Source of the DNA: Novosphingobium kunmingense
GTDB lineage: Bacteria > Pseudomonadota > Alphaproteobacteria > Sphingomonadales > Sphingomonadaceae
Direction: 5' to 3'
NCBI RefSeq assembly: GCF_002813245.1
Contig: NZ_PHUF01000003.1
Span: forward strand, 372,001 to 436,000
DNA: 64,000 nucleotides
Part shown: piece after piece, positions 17,987 to 25,661 of the stretch
How positions within the stretch are numbered: the first letter of the stretch is position 1
How the letters are laid out: every line of letters starts with the position of its first letter
Made by a program: the position numbers and the translations under genes
Notes under the pieces: generated by a model
What the model was told of the DNA's origin: nothing
Database searches by the model: none
Seen by the model: only the letters and a program-made list of their open reading frames with translations

Positions 17987-20119
17987 ATGCGCCGCACAGT
18001 CCTGACTGTTGTCCTGCCGTTCGTGCTGGCCGCGCCCGCGCTTGCCGCGCCCTACCGCGCCGAGATCAGGCGCGACGACTGGGGCATCGCTCACGTCAGC
18101 GGCAGGACCGACGCCGACGCGGTGTTCGGCATGATCTATGCCCAGGCCGAGGATGACTTCAACCGCATCGAGATGAACTATCTCACCAGCCTTGGCCGCC
18201 GCGCCGAGGCCGAGGGAGAGGCTGCGCTGTGGCAGGACCTGCGCCAGCGGCTGTGGATCGACCCGGCCGATCTGCAGGCGCGCTATGCCAAGAGTCCGGT
18301 GTGGCTGAAGAAGCTGATGCAGGGCTGGGCGGCGGGGCTCAACCAATATCTCGCCGATCATCCGGCGGTGAAGCCAAGGGTACTGACCCGGTTCGAGCCG
18401 TGGATGGCGCTGTCCTTTTCCGAAGGCAGCATCGGCGGCGATATCGAGAGCGTGTCGCTGAGCCAGCTTCAGGCCTTCTACGAGAAGCGCGCCATTGCGC
18501 TGACCGACAGCGAACGCGGGATCGCGCCGCGTGAGCCGTCGGGATCGAACGGTTTCGTCATAGCACCCTCGCACAGCGCCAGCGGCCATCCGCTGCTGCT
18601 GATCAACCCGCACACCAGCTTCTTCTTCCGCTCCGAACAGCAGGTGACCAGCGGGGAAGGGCTCAACGCCTATGGCGCGGCGACCTGGGGGCAGTTTTTC
18701 ATCTACCAGGGGTTCAACGCCGAGGCCGGGTGGATGCATACCTCGGCCGGGGTCGACAATATCGACGAATATGCCGAAACGGTGACGAAGGGCGATCGAG
18801 GTCTGACCTACCGCCACGGCGGCACGGACCGGGCGGTCATGCAAAAGCTGGTCACGGTCGCAGTCCGCCAGGCCGACGGGTCGCGGTCGCGGCGCACTTT
18901 CACCACCTATGCCACCCACCACGGGCCGGTTGTGCGGGCCGAGGGCGACAAGTGGGTCGCGGTATCGCTGATGCACCGCCCGGTCGAGGCGCTGAGCCAG
19001 AGCTTTCTGCGCACCAAGGTGTCCGACATCGCGGGCTTCCGGAAAGTCGCCGCGCTCAAGGCCAACTCGTCGAACAACACGCTGTTTGCCAGCAACAAGG
19101 GCGAGGTCGCGCTTTTCCTTCCGCAGTTCATGCCCCTGCGCGACCAGCGCTTCGACTTCACCCGCCCTGTCGACGGCAGCGATCCGGCCGCCGATTGGAA
19201 GGGCTTGCACGCGCTCGATACGCTGCCCGAAGTGGTCAATCCGGCCAACGGCTGGGCTTTCAACGTCAACGACGCGCCGTGGTGGGCGGCGGGCAAGGAC
19301 AGCCCGCGCCAGGGGGCCTATCCGCGCTATCTGGACACCGGCGGGAGGGAGCCACGCACGAGCCACGCCATAGCTGTGCTTTCGGCGCGGCCGAAGTTCA
19401 CCCTCGATGAGCTGGTCGCGGCGGCCTACGATCCGTGGCTGCCGGCCTTCGCGACCCTGGTGCCGGAGCTTGTCGCCGCCCACGCCGCCGCGCCCGATGC
19501 CCGCCGCGCCGAAGCGGTCGCCCTTCTGGCAAGGTGGGACAAGCGGTGGAGCCTTGCGTCGACCGAAACCAGCCTGGCGGTGTTCTGGGCCGATGCGCAC
19601 TGGGCGATCGGGGCGGAGGAGGCGCGGGCGCAGCAGATGGAGGTTGAGGACTGGATCGCATCCAAGTCCACCCCGGCGCAGAAACTAGCCGCTTTCGACA
19701 AGGCGATCGCGCGGCTGACCGACGATTTCGGATCGTGGCAGGTGCCGTGGGGCGAGATCAACCGCTTCCAGCGCAACGACGGCGCTATCGTCCAGGCCTT
19801 CGACGATACGAAGCCGAGTACACCGGTTCCATTTGCCTCGGCCAACTGGGGGTCGCTCGCCGCCTTCGGGGCGCAACGCTATCCGGGGACCAAACGCTAC
19901 TACGGCACCTATGGCAACAGCTTCGTTGCGGCGGTCGAGTTCGGCCCGCGGGTCAAGGCGCGCGCGGTTACCGCTGGCGGGGAAAGCGGCGATCCCGCAT
20001 CACCCCATTTCAGCGACCAGGCGCAGAACTATGCCGATGGCAACCTGCGCCCGGTCTACTTTTACCCGGACGATCTGGCAGGCCACACCAGGGCGAGCAA
20101 GACCGTATCCACCCGTTGA
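17987..20119 (+). CDS. Periplasmic acylase of the penicillin acylase/AHL acylase family (S45)
   Basis: A 710-residue N-terminal-nucleophile hydrolase precursor. A clear signal peptide (residues 1–21, ending LAAPALAA) is followed by an α-chain of about 165 residues. The expected autocleavage site lies before Ser187 in EPSGSNGF, which becomes the N-terminal catalytic nucleophile of the β-chain. HTSFFF and the later HHGPVV are typical of the β-chain. Family members cleave amides such as penicillin G, aculeacin A or N-acyl-homoserine lactones; the sequence alone does not tell which. GGGGGGA precedes the ATG. It converges head to head with two small minus-strand genes. Confidence 0.9.
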   Translation: MRRTVLTVVLPFVLAAPALAAPYRAEIRRDDWGIAHVSGRTDADAVFGMIYAQAEDDFNRIEMNYLTSLGRRAEAEGEAALWQDLRQRLWIDPADLQARYAKSPVWLKKLMQGWAAGLNQYLADHPAVKPRVLTRFEPWMALSFSEGSIGGDIESVSLSQLQAFYEKRAIALTDSERGIAPREPSGSNGFVIAPSHSASGHPLLLINPHTSFFFRSEQQVTSGEGLNAYGAATWGQFFIYQGFNAEAGWMHTSAGVDNIDEYAETVTKGDRGLTYRHGGTDRAVMQKLVTVAVRQADGSRSRRTFTTYATHHGPVVRAEGDKWVAVSLMHRPVEALSQSFLRTKVSDIAGFRKVAALKANSSNNTLFASNKGEVALFLPQFMPLRDQRFDFTRPVDGSDPAADWKGLHALDTLPEVVNPANGWAFNVNDAPWWAAGKDSPRQGAYPRYLDTGGREPRTSHAIAVLSARPKFTLDELVAAAYDPWLPAFATLVPELVAAHAAAPDARRAEAVALLARWDKRWSLASTETSLAVFWADAHWAIGAEEARAQQMEVEDWIASKSTPAQKLAAFDKAIARLTDDFGSWQVPWGEINRFQRNDGAIVQAFDDTKPSTPVPFASANWGSLAAFGAQRYPGTKRYYGTYGNSFVAAVEFGPRVKARAVTAGGESGDPASPHFSDQAQNYADGNLRPVYFYPDDLAGHTRASKTVSTR

Positions 20120-20299
20120 TCAGCGGCGGGCGACCACGTCGGGATCGATGCCGCGTTCGCGCAGCGAAGCGCGCTCGGCAGCGAGCTTGGTAAAGATGCG
20201 GAAGGTCAGATCGGCGGCGATCATCTCGTCGGCCATCTGCATCAGGGCGATGAACCGCTCGCGCGAGATGCGCGGGGTCTGGGGCTTTTCTTCGCTCAT
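20120..20299 (-). CDS. Small hypothetical protein coupled to msrA, 59 aa
   Basis: A 59-residue, charged, mostly helical protein (ISRERFIALMQMADEMIAAD in the first half, then an Arg/Glu-rich second half). I do not recognise a family. Its ATG at 20297–20299 overlaps the msrA stop by ATGA, so it is very likely translated with msrA. The frame remains open further upstream but that part is an antisense shadow of msrA. Its stop abuts the acylase stop on the other strand. Confidence 0.7.
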   Translation of the reverse strand: MSEEKPQTPRISRERFIALMQMADEMIAADLTFRIFTKLAAERASLRERGIDPDVVARR

Positions 20300-20826
20300 G
20301 CCTTCACCTTGGGCGCAAAGCCCTTCTGCAGCTTGGCCAGCTTGGGGGGGATGACCGCAAGGCAGTAGGGATTCCGCTGGCCTTCGCCTTCCCAGTATTC
20401 CTGATGATAATCTTCGGCCGGATACCATTGCGCCGGGCCTTCGATCGTGGTCACCGCAGACTGTCCTGCATGTTCGGCGTTCCACCGCGCAATGCCGGCC
20501 TCGGCCTCGGTGCGCTGGTCGTCGTTCAGCGGGAAGATGGCCGAGCGGTACTGCGTTCCGATGTCGTTGCCCTGGCGGTTCAGCTGCGTTGGGTCGTGGG
20601 TCGCCATGAACACGTCGAGGAGGTCGGCATAGCTGATCGCGGCCTCGTCATAGGTCACGCGGATCGCCTCGGCATGACCGGTGGTGCCGCTGCACACCTG
20701 CTTGTAGGTCGGATCGGCGACCTGCCCGCCGATATAGCCGCTTTCGACGCCGGTGACGCCGTCGAGGCGGCGGAACACCGCCTCGGTGCACCAGAAACAG
20801 CCGCCTGCCAGAATTGCCTGAGCCAT
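20296..20826 (-). CDS. msrA: Peptide-methionine (S)-S-oxide reductase MsrA
   Basis: A 176-residue cytosolic MsrA. The N-terminal GGCFWCTEAVF holds the nucleophilic Cys10, and VTGVESGYIGG, CSGTTGHAEAIRV and YHQEYW are standard motifs. It repairs methionine-S-sulfoxide. The ATG at 20826 has a good Shine–Dalgarno (GAAGGAAATC) upstream; the longer open frame starting at 20931 does not look like MsrA. The small downstream gene overlaps by four bases. Confidence 0.96.
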   Translation of the reverse strand: MAQAILAGGCFWCTEAVFRRLDGVTGVESGYIGGQVADPTYKQVCSGTTGHAEAIRVTYDEAAISYADLLDVFMATHDPTQLNRQGNDIGTQYRSAIFPLNDDQRTEAEAGIARWNAEHAGQSAVTTIEGPAQWYPAEDYHQEYWEGEGQRNPYCLAVIPPKLAKLQKGFAPKVKA

Positions 20827-20939
20827 GGATGATTTCCTTCTTCGTACAGGGCAGAGATAGGAACGGTCCCGCCGCTTGTCATCGCCCCGGCAGCGTTTAG
20901 GGTGGGGCACGCGTTCCACTGGAGAGGACACCTGAACCG

Positions 20940-21791
20940 ATGCGTCGCCTTATTCTGCCGCTGCTCGCCCTGACCGCCACCGTTCCCGCCGCTACCGCCC
21001 TGGCTGCCCCGGACAAGGCCGCTGCGGTCAAGGTCAATGCCGACCTCTCAGCCGCCGTCGCCAATCCGTTGCGCGACAAGGACCGTGCCCGCGACCAGTA
21101 CCGCCGCCCGGACCAGACACTCGCCTTCTTCGAGGTCGCGCCCGACATGAAGGTGGGCGAGTACGCCCCTGGGGGCGAGTGGTATTCGCGCCTTCTGGGC
21201 CTCTACCTTGGCCCCAAGGGCAAGCTGGTCGGCCTGTATTTCGATCCCACCTCGGGTGCGTTCAACGAAAAGACCCAGCAGGGCATCCGCGACGGCGCGG
21301 TCAAGTATCCCGCCGACGTCGCCGCCGCCACGGGACTTCCCGCCGACCGGTTTGCCGCGATGACGCTTGAGAATGTTCCCGCAGCCGAAAAGGGCACCTT
21401 CGACCGCATCCTGATCATGCGCATGATGCACAACCTGATGCGCTGGAACATCGCCGACCGCGAAGTGAAGGCCATGCGCGACCTCCTCAAGCCCGACGGT
21501 ATGGTGGGGATCGAACAGCACCGCGCAAAGGCGGATGCGCCCTACAGCTTCACCGACGGATCAAAGGGCTATCTGCGCGAAAAAGACGTCATCGCCTTCA
21601 TGGAAGTGAACGGCTTCACCTTTGTCGGACGCAGCCAGGCCAACGCCAACCCGCGCGATCCGGCAAACTGGCCGGGCGGGGTCTGGACACTGCCGCCCAG
21701 CCTGTCCGGCGCCACCGACGCCGACAAGGCGCGCCTTCAGGCGATCGGCGAAAGCGACCGGATGACGCTTCTGTTCCGCAAGCGGCCTTGA
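20940..21791 (+). CDS. Exported SAM-dependent methyltransferase-like protein (COG4798-like)
   Basis: A 283-residue protein with a signal peptide (residues 1–23, ATALAAP) followed by a methyltransferase-like fold. Residues 35–60 include a conserved RDQYRRPDQTLAFFEVAPDM segment, then VGEYAPGGEWYSRLL in the place of the SAM-binding glycine loop, and LLKPDGMVGIEQHRA near residue 185. COG4798 predicted methyltransferases commonly have this odd combination of export signal and methyltransferase fold; the substrate is unknown. It is divergent from msrA, with an intergenic space of 113 bases. Confidence 0.82.
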   Translation: MRRLILPLLALTATVPAATALAAPDKAAAVKVNADLSAAVANPLRDKDRARDQYRRPDQTLAFFEVAPDMKVGEYAPGGEWYSRLLGLYLGPKGKLVGLYFDPTSGAFNEKTQQGIRDGAVKYPADVAAATGLPADRFAAMTLENVPAAEKGTFDRILIMRMMHNLMRWNIADREVKAMRDLLKPDGMVGIEQHRAKADAPYSFTDGSKGYLREKDVIAFMEVNGFTFVGRSQANANPRDPANWPGGVWTLPPSLSGATDADKARLQAIGESDRMTLLFRKRP

Positions 21792-21837
21792 CGCACGCCG
21801 GTGGACTTTGCCCTGAAGGCCAAATAAGCGCAGGGCC

Positions 21838-22692
21838 ATGACCCGTTTGCTGACCGTCGCCGCCCTGCAGCTTCCCCTCGGCTCTGATGACGAGGCGGAG
21901 AACATCGCCGCCGTGTCCACGCTGGTGGAGGACGCGGCGAAGCAGGGGGCGCAGGTCGTGCTGCCGCCCGAACTGTTTTCCGGTCCCTATTTCTGCAAGG
22001 TCGAGGACGAGGCGCTGTTCGCACTGGCCAGGCCGACGGCCGAGCATCCATCGGTCTGGGCGATGCAGGTGCTGGCGGCAAGGCATGCCATCGCCATCCC
22101 GACCAGCTTCTTCGAGCGCGACGGCCACCATTACTACAACACCCTGGCGATGATCGGGCCCGATGGCGCGATCATGGGCACTTACCGCAAGAGCCACATT
22201 CCGGACGGGCCGGGCTATGAGGAAAAGTACTATTTCCGCCCCGGCAACGATGGATTCAAGGTGTGGGACCTGTTTGGCACGCGGATCGGAGTCGGGATCT
22301 GCTGGGACCAGTGGTATCCCGAATGCGCGCGGGTCATGGCGCTGATGGGCGCGGAAGCGCTGTTCTACCCGACGGCGATCGGCTCCGAACCCTATGACGC
22401 CGATCTCGACACCAGCCGCATGTGGCGCCGCGCCATGCTGGGCCACGCGGTGTCGAACTGCATGCCGGTGATCGCCGCCAATCGCACCGGCAGCGAGGAT
22501 GGCCAGCGCTTCTACGGCCACAGCTTCATCGCCGACGAATGGGGCGACTTTCTGGCGGAATACGGCGCCAGCGAAAACGGCGTGCTGATCGCCGCGCTCG
22601 ACCTCGACCGTGCGGCCCGGCACCGCGCCGGCATGGGTTTCTTTCGCGACCGTCGCCCGCAGCTCTACGGCCGGATCAGCCAGGACATCTAG
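21838..22692 (+). CDS. aguB: Carbon–nitrogen hydrolase, N-carbamoylputrescine amidase-like
   Basis: A 284-residue nitrilase-superfamily amidase. The Glu–Lys–Cys triad is visible as PPELFSG (Glu45), YRKSHIPDGPGYEEKYYF and GICWDQWYPE. These local sequences, including the RKSHIPDGPGYxEKYYFxPG signature, are those of N-carbamoylputrescine amidases, which release putrescine, CO2 and ammonia. The partner agmatine deiminase (AguA) is not beside it. folK starts two bases after its stop. Confidence 0.9.
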   Translation: MTRLLTVAALQLPLGSDDEAENIAAVSTLVEDAAKQGAQVVLPPELFSGPYFCKVEDEALFALARPTAEHPSVWAMQVLAARHAIAIPTSFFERDGHHYYNTLAMIGPDGAIMGTYRKSHIPDGPGYEEKYYFRPGNDGFKVWDLFGTRIGVGICWDQWYPECARVMALMGAEALFYPTAIGSEPYDADLDTSRMWRRAMLGHAVSNCMPVIAANRTGSEDGQRFYGHSFIADEWGDFLAEYGASENGVLIAALDLDRAARHRAGMGFFRDRRPQLYGRISQDI

Positions 22693-22694
22693 GC

Positions 22695-23186
22695 ATGGCG
22701 CTGCGCTATGTCCTGGCCCTGGGATCAAACGCGCCGCACCACCGTCACGGTCCGCCAGCCCGCGTGCTCGATGCCGCGGTGGCGGCACTGGAGAAGGAGG
22801 GCATGAAGGTGCGCGCCGTATCGCGCTGGCGCCAATCCGCGCCGCTTGGCCCATCGCGGCGGCGTTATGCCAACGGGGTGGTGCTGGTGAAGAGCAAGCT
22901 CGATCCGGCCGCTCTGCTCGACCGGGTCAAGCGGATCGAGGCACACTTTGGCCGCCGCACGGGAGGGCAGCCATGGTCTTCGCGCGTGCTCGACATCGAC
23001 CTCGTGCTGTGGAGCGGCGGAGCGTGGTACTCGCCCGGCCTCGTCGTGCCGCACCCGGCCTGGCGCGACCGCGATTTCGTGCTGGAGCCTGTGGCCGAGA
23101 TCGCCCCGCAGTGGCGCGATCCGCTCACCGGCCTCACCGCGCGGCACCTGCTCCACCGCCTGCGCAAGGCCGCGTCCCGGCCTTGA
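22695..23186 (+). CDS. folK: FolK, hydroxymethyldihydropterin pyrophosphokinase
   Basis: A 163-residue enzyme of folate synthesis that transfers pyrophosphate from ATP to 6-hydroxymethyl-7,8-dihydropterin. The start LRYVLALGSN, the middle SRVLDIDLVLW and the later VPHPAWRDRDFVLEPVAEIAP are diagnostic. The loop GPSRRRYANGVVLV replaces the usual GPxQPxYxN form, so residues normally reading Q-P are R-R here. The frame is open upstream but that part is a shadow of the amidase gene. Confidence 0.93.
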   Translation: MALRYVLALGSNAPHHRHGPPARVLDAAVAALEKEGMKVRAVSRWRQSAPLGPSRRRYANGVVLVKSKLDPAALLDRVKRIEAHFGRRTGGQPWSSRVLDIDLVLWSGGAWYSPGLVVPHPAWRDRDFVLEPVAEIAPQWRDPLTGLTARHLLHRLRKAASRP

Positions 23187-23224
23187 CCGCCCCGCTTGCG
23201 CCGCCTAGGGCTCGCGGCATGGTC

Positions 23225-23300
23225 GGGCCCTTAGCTCAGTCGGTAGAGCAACTGACTTTTAATCAGTAGGTCGCTGGTTCGAACCCAGCAGGGCTCACCA
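23225..23300 (+). tRNA. tRNA-Lys (anticodon UUU)
   Basis: A complete 76-base cloverleaf: acceptor stem GGGCCCT/AGGGCTC (one G·U pair), D arm with AGCTCAGTCGGTAGAGC, anticodon stem ACTGA/TCAGT with loop CTTTTAA (anticodon TTT), T arm GCTGG TTCGAAC CCAGC, and an encoded CCA end. It reads AAA and AAG. Confidence 0.98.
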
Positions 23301-23561
23301 TCCCAGCCGCTTGTTGGCGGAACGCTCGCATCATCAGCCTTTTTGCTTCCGGTACGCCAGGTCCGATGGCCGGACCCGCATGACCGGCATGTCGTCGTTG
23401 ACTCATCGGCTCGTTGATGCCTAATTTCGAATATACGGTATCGCAAGGGCGGGCCATTTGGGAGTAGAGGCGGCGATGGTGCGCAGCGGAAGGACGGACC
23501 CTTGTTTCAAGGCGATTTCGGTCCCCACCATCCGACCCGAACCTTCGCCGGAGTCGGGCGC

Positions 23562-24326
23562 ATGAGCTTGTTCGATCTTGGCGGAAAGGTTGCCGTCATC
23601 ACCGGATCGTCGCGGGGCATCGGCCGGGCGATGGCCGAGGCCATGGCCGACCAAGGCGCGCGCGTCGTCATTTCCAGTCGCAAGCAGGATGCCTGCGACG
23701 CCGTTGCCGCCGCAATCAATGCGAAGCACGGGGCATGCACCGCGACCGCGATCGCCGCCAGCATTTCGTCGAAGTCGGCGCTTCAGGACCTGGTCGATCG
23801 CACCGAGGCCGAGGTCGGCCCGATCGACGTGCTGGTCTGCAACGCGGCGTCAAACCCCTATTACGGGCCGATGAGCGGGATAAGCGACGACCAGTTCCGC
23901 AAGATCCTCGACAACAACGTGCTGTCGAACCACTGGCTGATCCAGATGTGTCTGCCCGGCATGATCGCGCGGCGCGACGGTTCGATCATCGTCGTCTCCT
24001 CGATCGGCGGGCTGCGCGGATCGACGACGATCGGTGCCTACTGCATTTCGAAAGCTGCGGATCTCCAGCTTGTCCGCAACCTGGCGGTCGAGGTCGGGCA
24101 GCACAACATCAACGTCAACGCGATCGCGCCAGGGCTGATCCGCACCGATTTCGCCCGCGCGCTGTGGGACAATCCCGAGGCCGAGAAACGCTTCAACGAG
24201 AGCCACCCGATGCGCCGGATGGGCGAGCCGGAAGAACTGGCCGGCGCTGGCGTGTTCCTGGCGTCGAGGGCCGGGCGCTACGTCAATGGACAGATGATCG
24301 TCGTCGACGGGGGCAGCACGATATGA
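23562..24326 (+). CDS. Short-chain dehydrogenase/reductase (SDR)
   Basis: A 254-residue classical SDR. The NAD(P)-binding motif is TGSSRGIG near residue 15; NAAS is near residue 90; the catalytic pair is in GAYCISKAA (YxxxK); and the C-terminus GQMIVVDGGSTI is typical. I place the start at ATG 23562 (MSLFDLGGKVAVITG) with GGAG upstream; the frame is open back to 23502. It is the first gene of the cassette that continues with a 3-hydroxyacyl-CoA dehydrogenase and a Baeyer–Villiger-type monooxygenase. The 261-base gap between the tRNA and this gene holds no gene that I can see; a short palindrome ATACGGTAT lies at 23433–23441. Confidence 0.92.
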   Translation: MSLFDLGGKVAVITGSSRGIGRAMAEAMADQGARVVISSRKQDACDAVAAAINAKHGACTATAIAASISSKSALQDLVDRTEAEVGPIDVLVCNAASNPYYGPMSGISDDQFRKILDNNVLSNHWLIQMCLPGMIARRDGSIIVVSSIGGLRGSTTIGAYCISKAADLQLVRNLAVEVGQHNINVNAIAPGLIRTDFARALWDNPEAEKRFNESHPMRRMGEPEELAGAGVFLASRAGRYVNGQMIVVDGGSTI

Positions 24327-24388
24327 ACCGCGGGGCCGACCGTTCGGGGAAGGTGGCGATCGTCACCGGTATCGACCGAGCCGCCTGA
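24323..24388 (+). pseudogene. Vestige of a second SDR gene, 21 codons
   Basis: An ATG overlapping the upstream SDR stop (ATGA) opens a 21-codon frame containing DRSGKVAIVTGIDRAA, which is the first β-strand of an SDR nucleotide-binding fold, up to its TG, and then stops. The glycine-rich loop and everything after it are missing. A strong GAGGAGGA for the next gene begins at once. It is best read as the leftover 5' end of a deleted SDR gene, or as a small peptide now used only for translational coupling. Confidence 0.6.
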
Positions 24389-24401
24389 GGAGGACCGAAC
24401 C

Positions 24402-25661
24402 ATGTCGCAACCGCTGCCCGGAGCCAAGGAACACATCGAAGCAGCACGGGCCGCAGCAGGGGTGGTCGATGACATCGCACCCGGCACGGCGCTACTCCCC
24501 ATCGAGCGCGTCGGTGTGCTGGGTGCCGGCACCATGGGCGGGGGGATTACGATGAACTTCCTGACCGCCGGGATCCCGGTGACCATCGTCGAGCGCGAGC
24601 AGGAAGCGCTCGACAAGGGCGTGGCGACCATGCGCCGCAATTACGCCAACGCGGTCAAGCGCGGGCGGATGAGCGAAGCCGAGGTCGACTCGGCGATGGG
24701 CCTCCTGACGCCAAGCGTCGCCTTCGGCGACCTCGCCGCCTGCGACCTCGTGATCGAAGCGGTCTATGAGAACATGGACCTCAAGAAGGACATCTTCGCC
24801 CGGCTGGACGCGATCGCCAAACCGGGGGCGATCCTGGCGTCAAACACCAGCTACCTGAATATCGACGAGATGGCCGCCGTCACCGCGCGGCCCGAGGCTG
24901 TCCTTGGCATGCACTTCTTCTCGCCTGCCAACATCATGAAGCTGCTGGAAGTTGTGCGCGGTGCCGGGACCGGCCAGGCGCAACTGGCAACGGTGATGGC
25001 GCTGGCGCCGCGGATCGGCAAGATCCCGGTGGTCTCGGGCGTCTGTCCCGGCTTCATCGGCAACCGCATGCTCAGCCTGCGTCAGGCCCAGGCCCAGGCC
25101 ATGCTGATGGAAGGCGCGGCTTATGACGACATCGACGACGTGCTGCTGGATTTCGGCTTCCCGATGGGGCCGTTCCAGATGAGCGATCTCGCCGGGCTCG
25201 ACATCGGCTGGCACCGCGATCCTGCCCGGATCGAAACCGTCCGCGAGGCGCTTTGCGCGGCGGGACGCTGGGGCCAGAAGACCGGGAAGGGGTATTACGA
25301 CTACGACGAGAACCGCAACCGCACCCCGTCGGCCGAGGTCAAGGCGATCATCGCCGACTTTGCGGCGAAGCAGGGCACGGCCCAGCGGACGATCGGCAAG
25401 GACGAGATCCGCGAGCGGCTGCTCTACCCGATGATCAACGAGGGCGCGAAGATCCTCGACGAGAAGATGGCGCAACGCGCGGGCGACATCGATACGGTCT
25501 GGCTCAACGGCTATGGCTGGCCGGCCTGGACCGGCGGCCCGATGTTCTGGGCCGATCATGTCGGACTGAACGAGATCGTGTCGGGGCTTGAACGCCGCGG
25601 CCTCGACGTATCGCCCTATCTGAGGGCCAAGGCCCGTTCCGGAGGGACATTCAATGACTGA
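24402..25661 (+). CDS. 3-hydroxyacyl-CoA dehydrogenase, single-function
   Basis: A 419-residue NAD-dependent enzyme that oxidises 3-hydroxyacyl-CoA in β-oxidation-type degradation. The N-terminal Rossmann domain has GVLGAGTMGGGI (about 38–49); SNTSYLNIDEMA, HFFSPANIMKLLEVV and SGVCPGFIGNRML follow; two C-terminal helical domains complete it. The first 35 residues resemble the linker that precedes this domain in multifunctional FadB/FadJ proteins, but the hydratase domain is absent. GAGGAGGA lies six bases before the ATG. It overlaps the next gene by eight bases. Confidence 0.92.
   Translation: MSQPLPGAKEHIEAARAAAGVVDDIAPGTALLPIERVGVLGAGTMGGGITMNFLTAGIPVTIVEREQEALDKGVATMRRNYANAVKRGRMSEAEVDSAMGLLTPSVAFGDLAACDLVIEAVYENMDLKKDIFARLDAIAKPGAILASNTSYLNIDEMAAVTARPEAVLGMHFFSPANIMKLLEVVRGAGTGQAQLATVMALAPRIGKIPVVSGVCPGFIGNRMLSLRQAQAQAMLMEGAAYDDIDDVLLDFGFPMGPFQMSDLAGLDIGWHRDPARIETVREALCAAGRWGQKTGKGYYDYDENRNRTPSAEVKAIIADFAAKQGTAQRTIGKDEIRERLLYPMINEGAKILDEKMAQRAGDIDTVWLNGYGWPAWTGGPMFWADHVGLNEIVSGLERRGLDVSPYLRAKARSGGTFND

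Noticed and set aside
23301..23561. Terminator or attachment site after tRNA-Lys
   Set aside because: Only a four-pair stem about 15 bases before CCTTTTTG is visible, and there is no integrase gene or repeat of the tRNA 3' end nearby.
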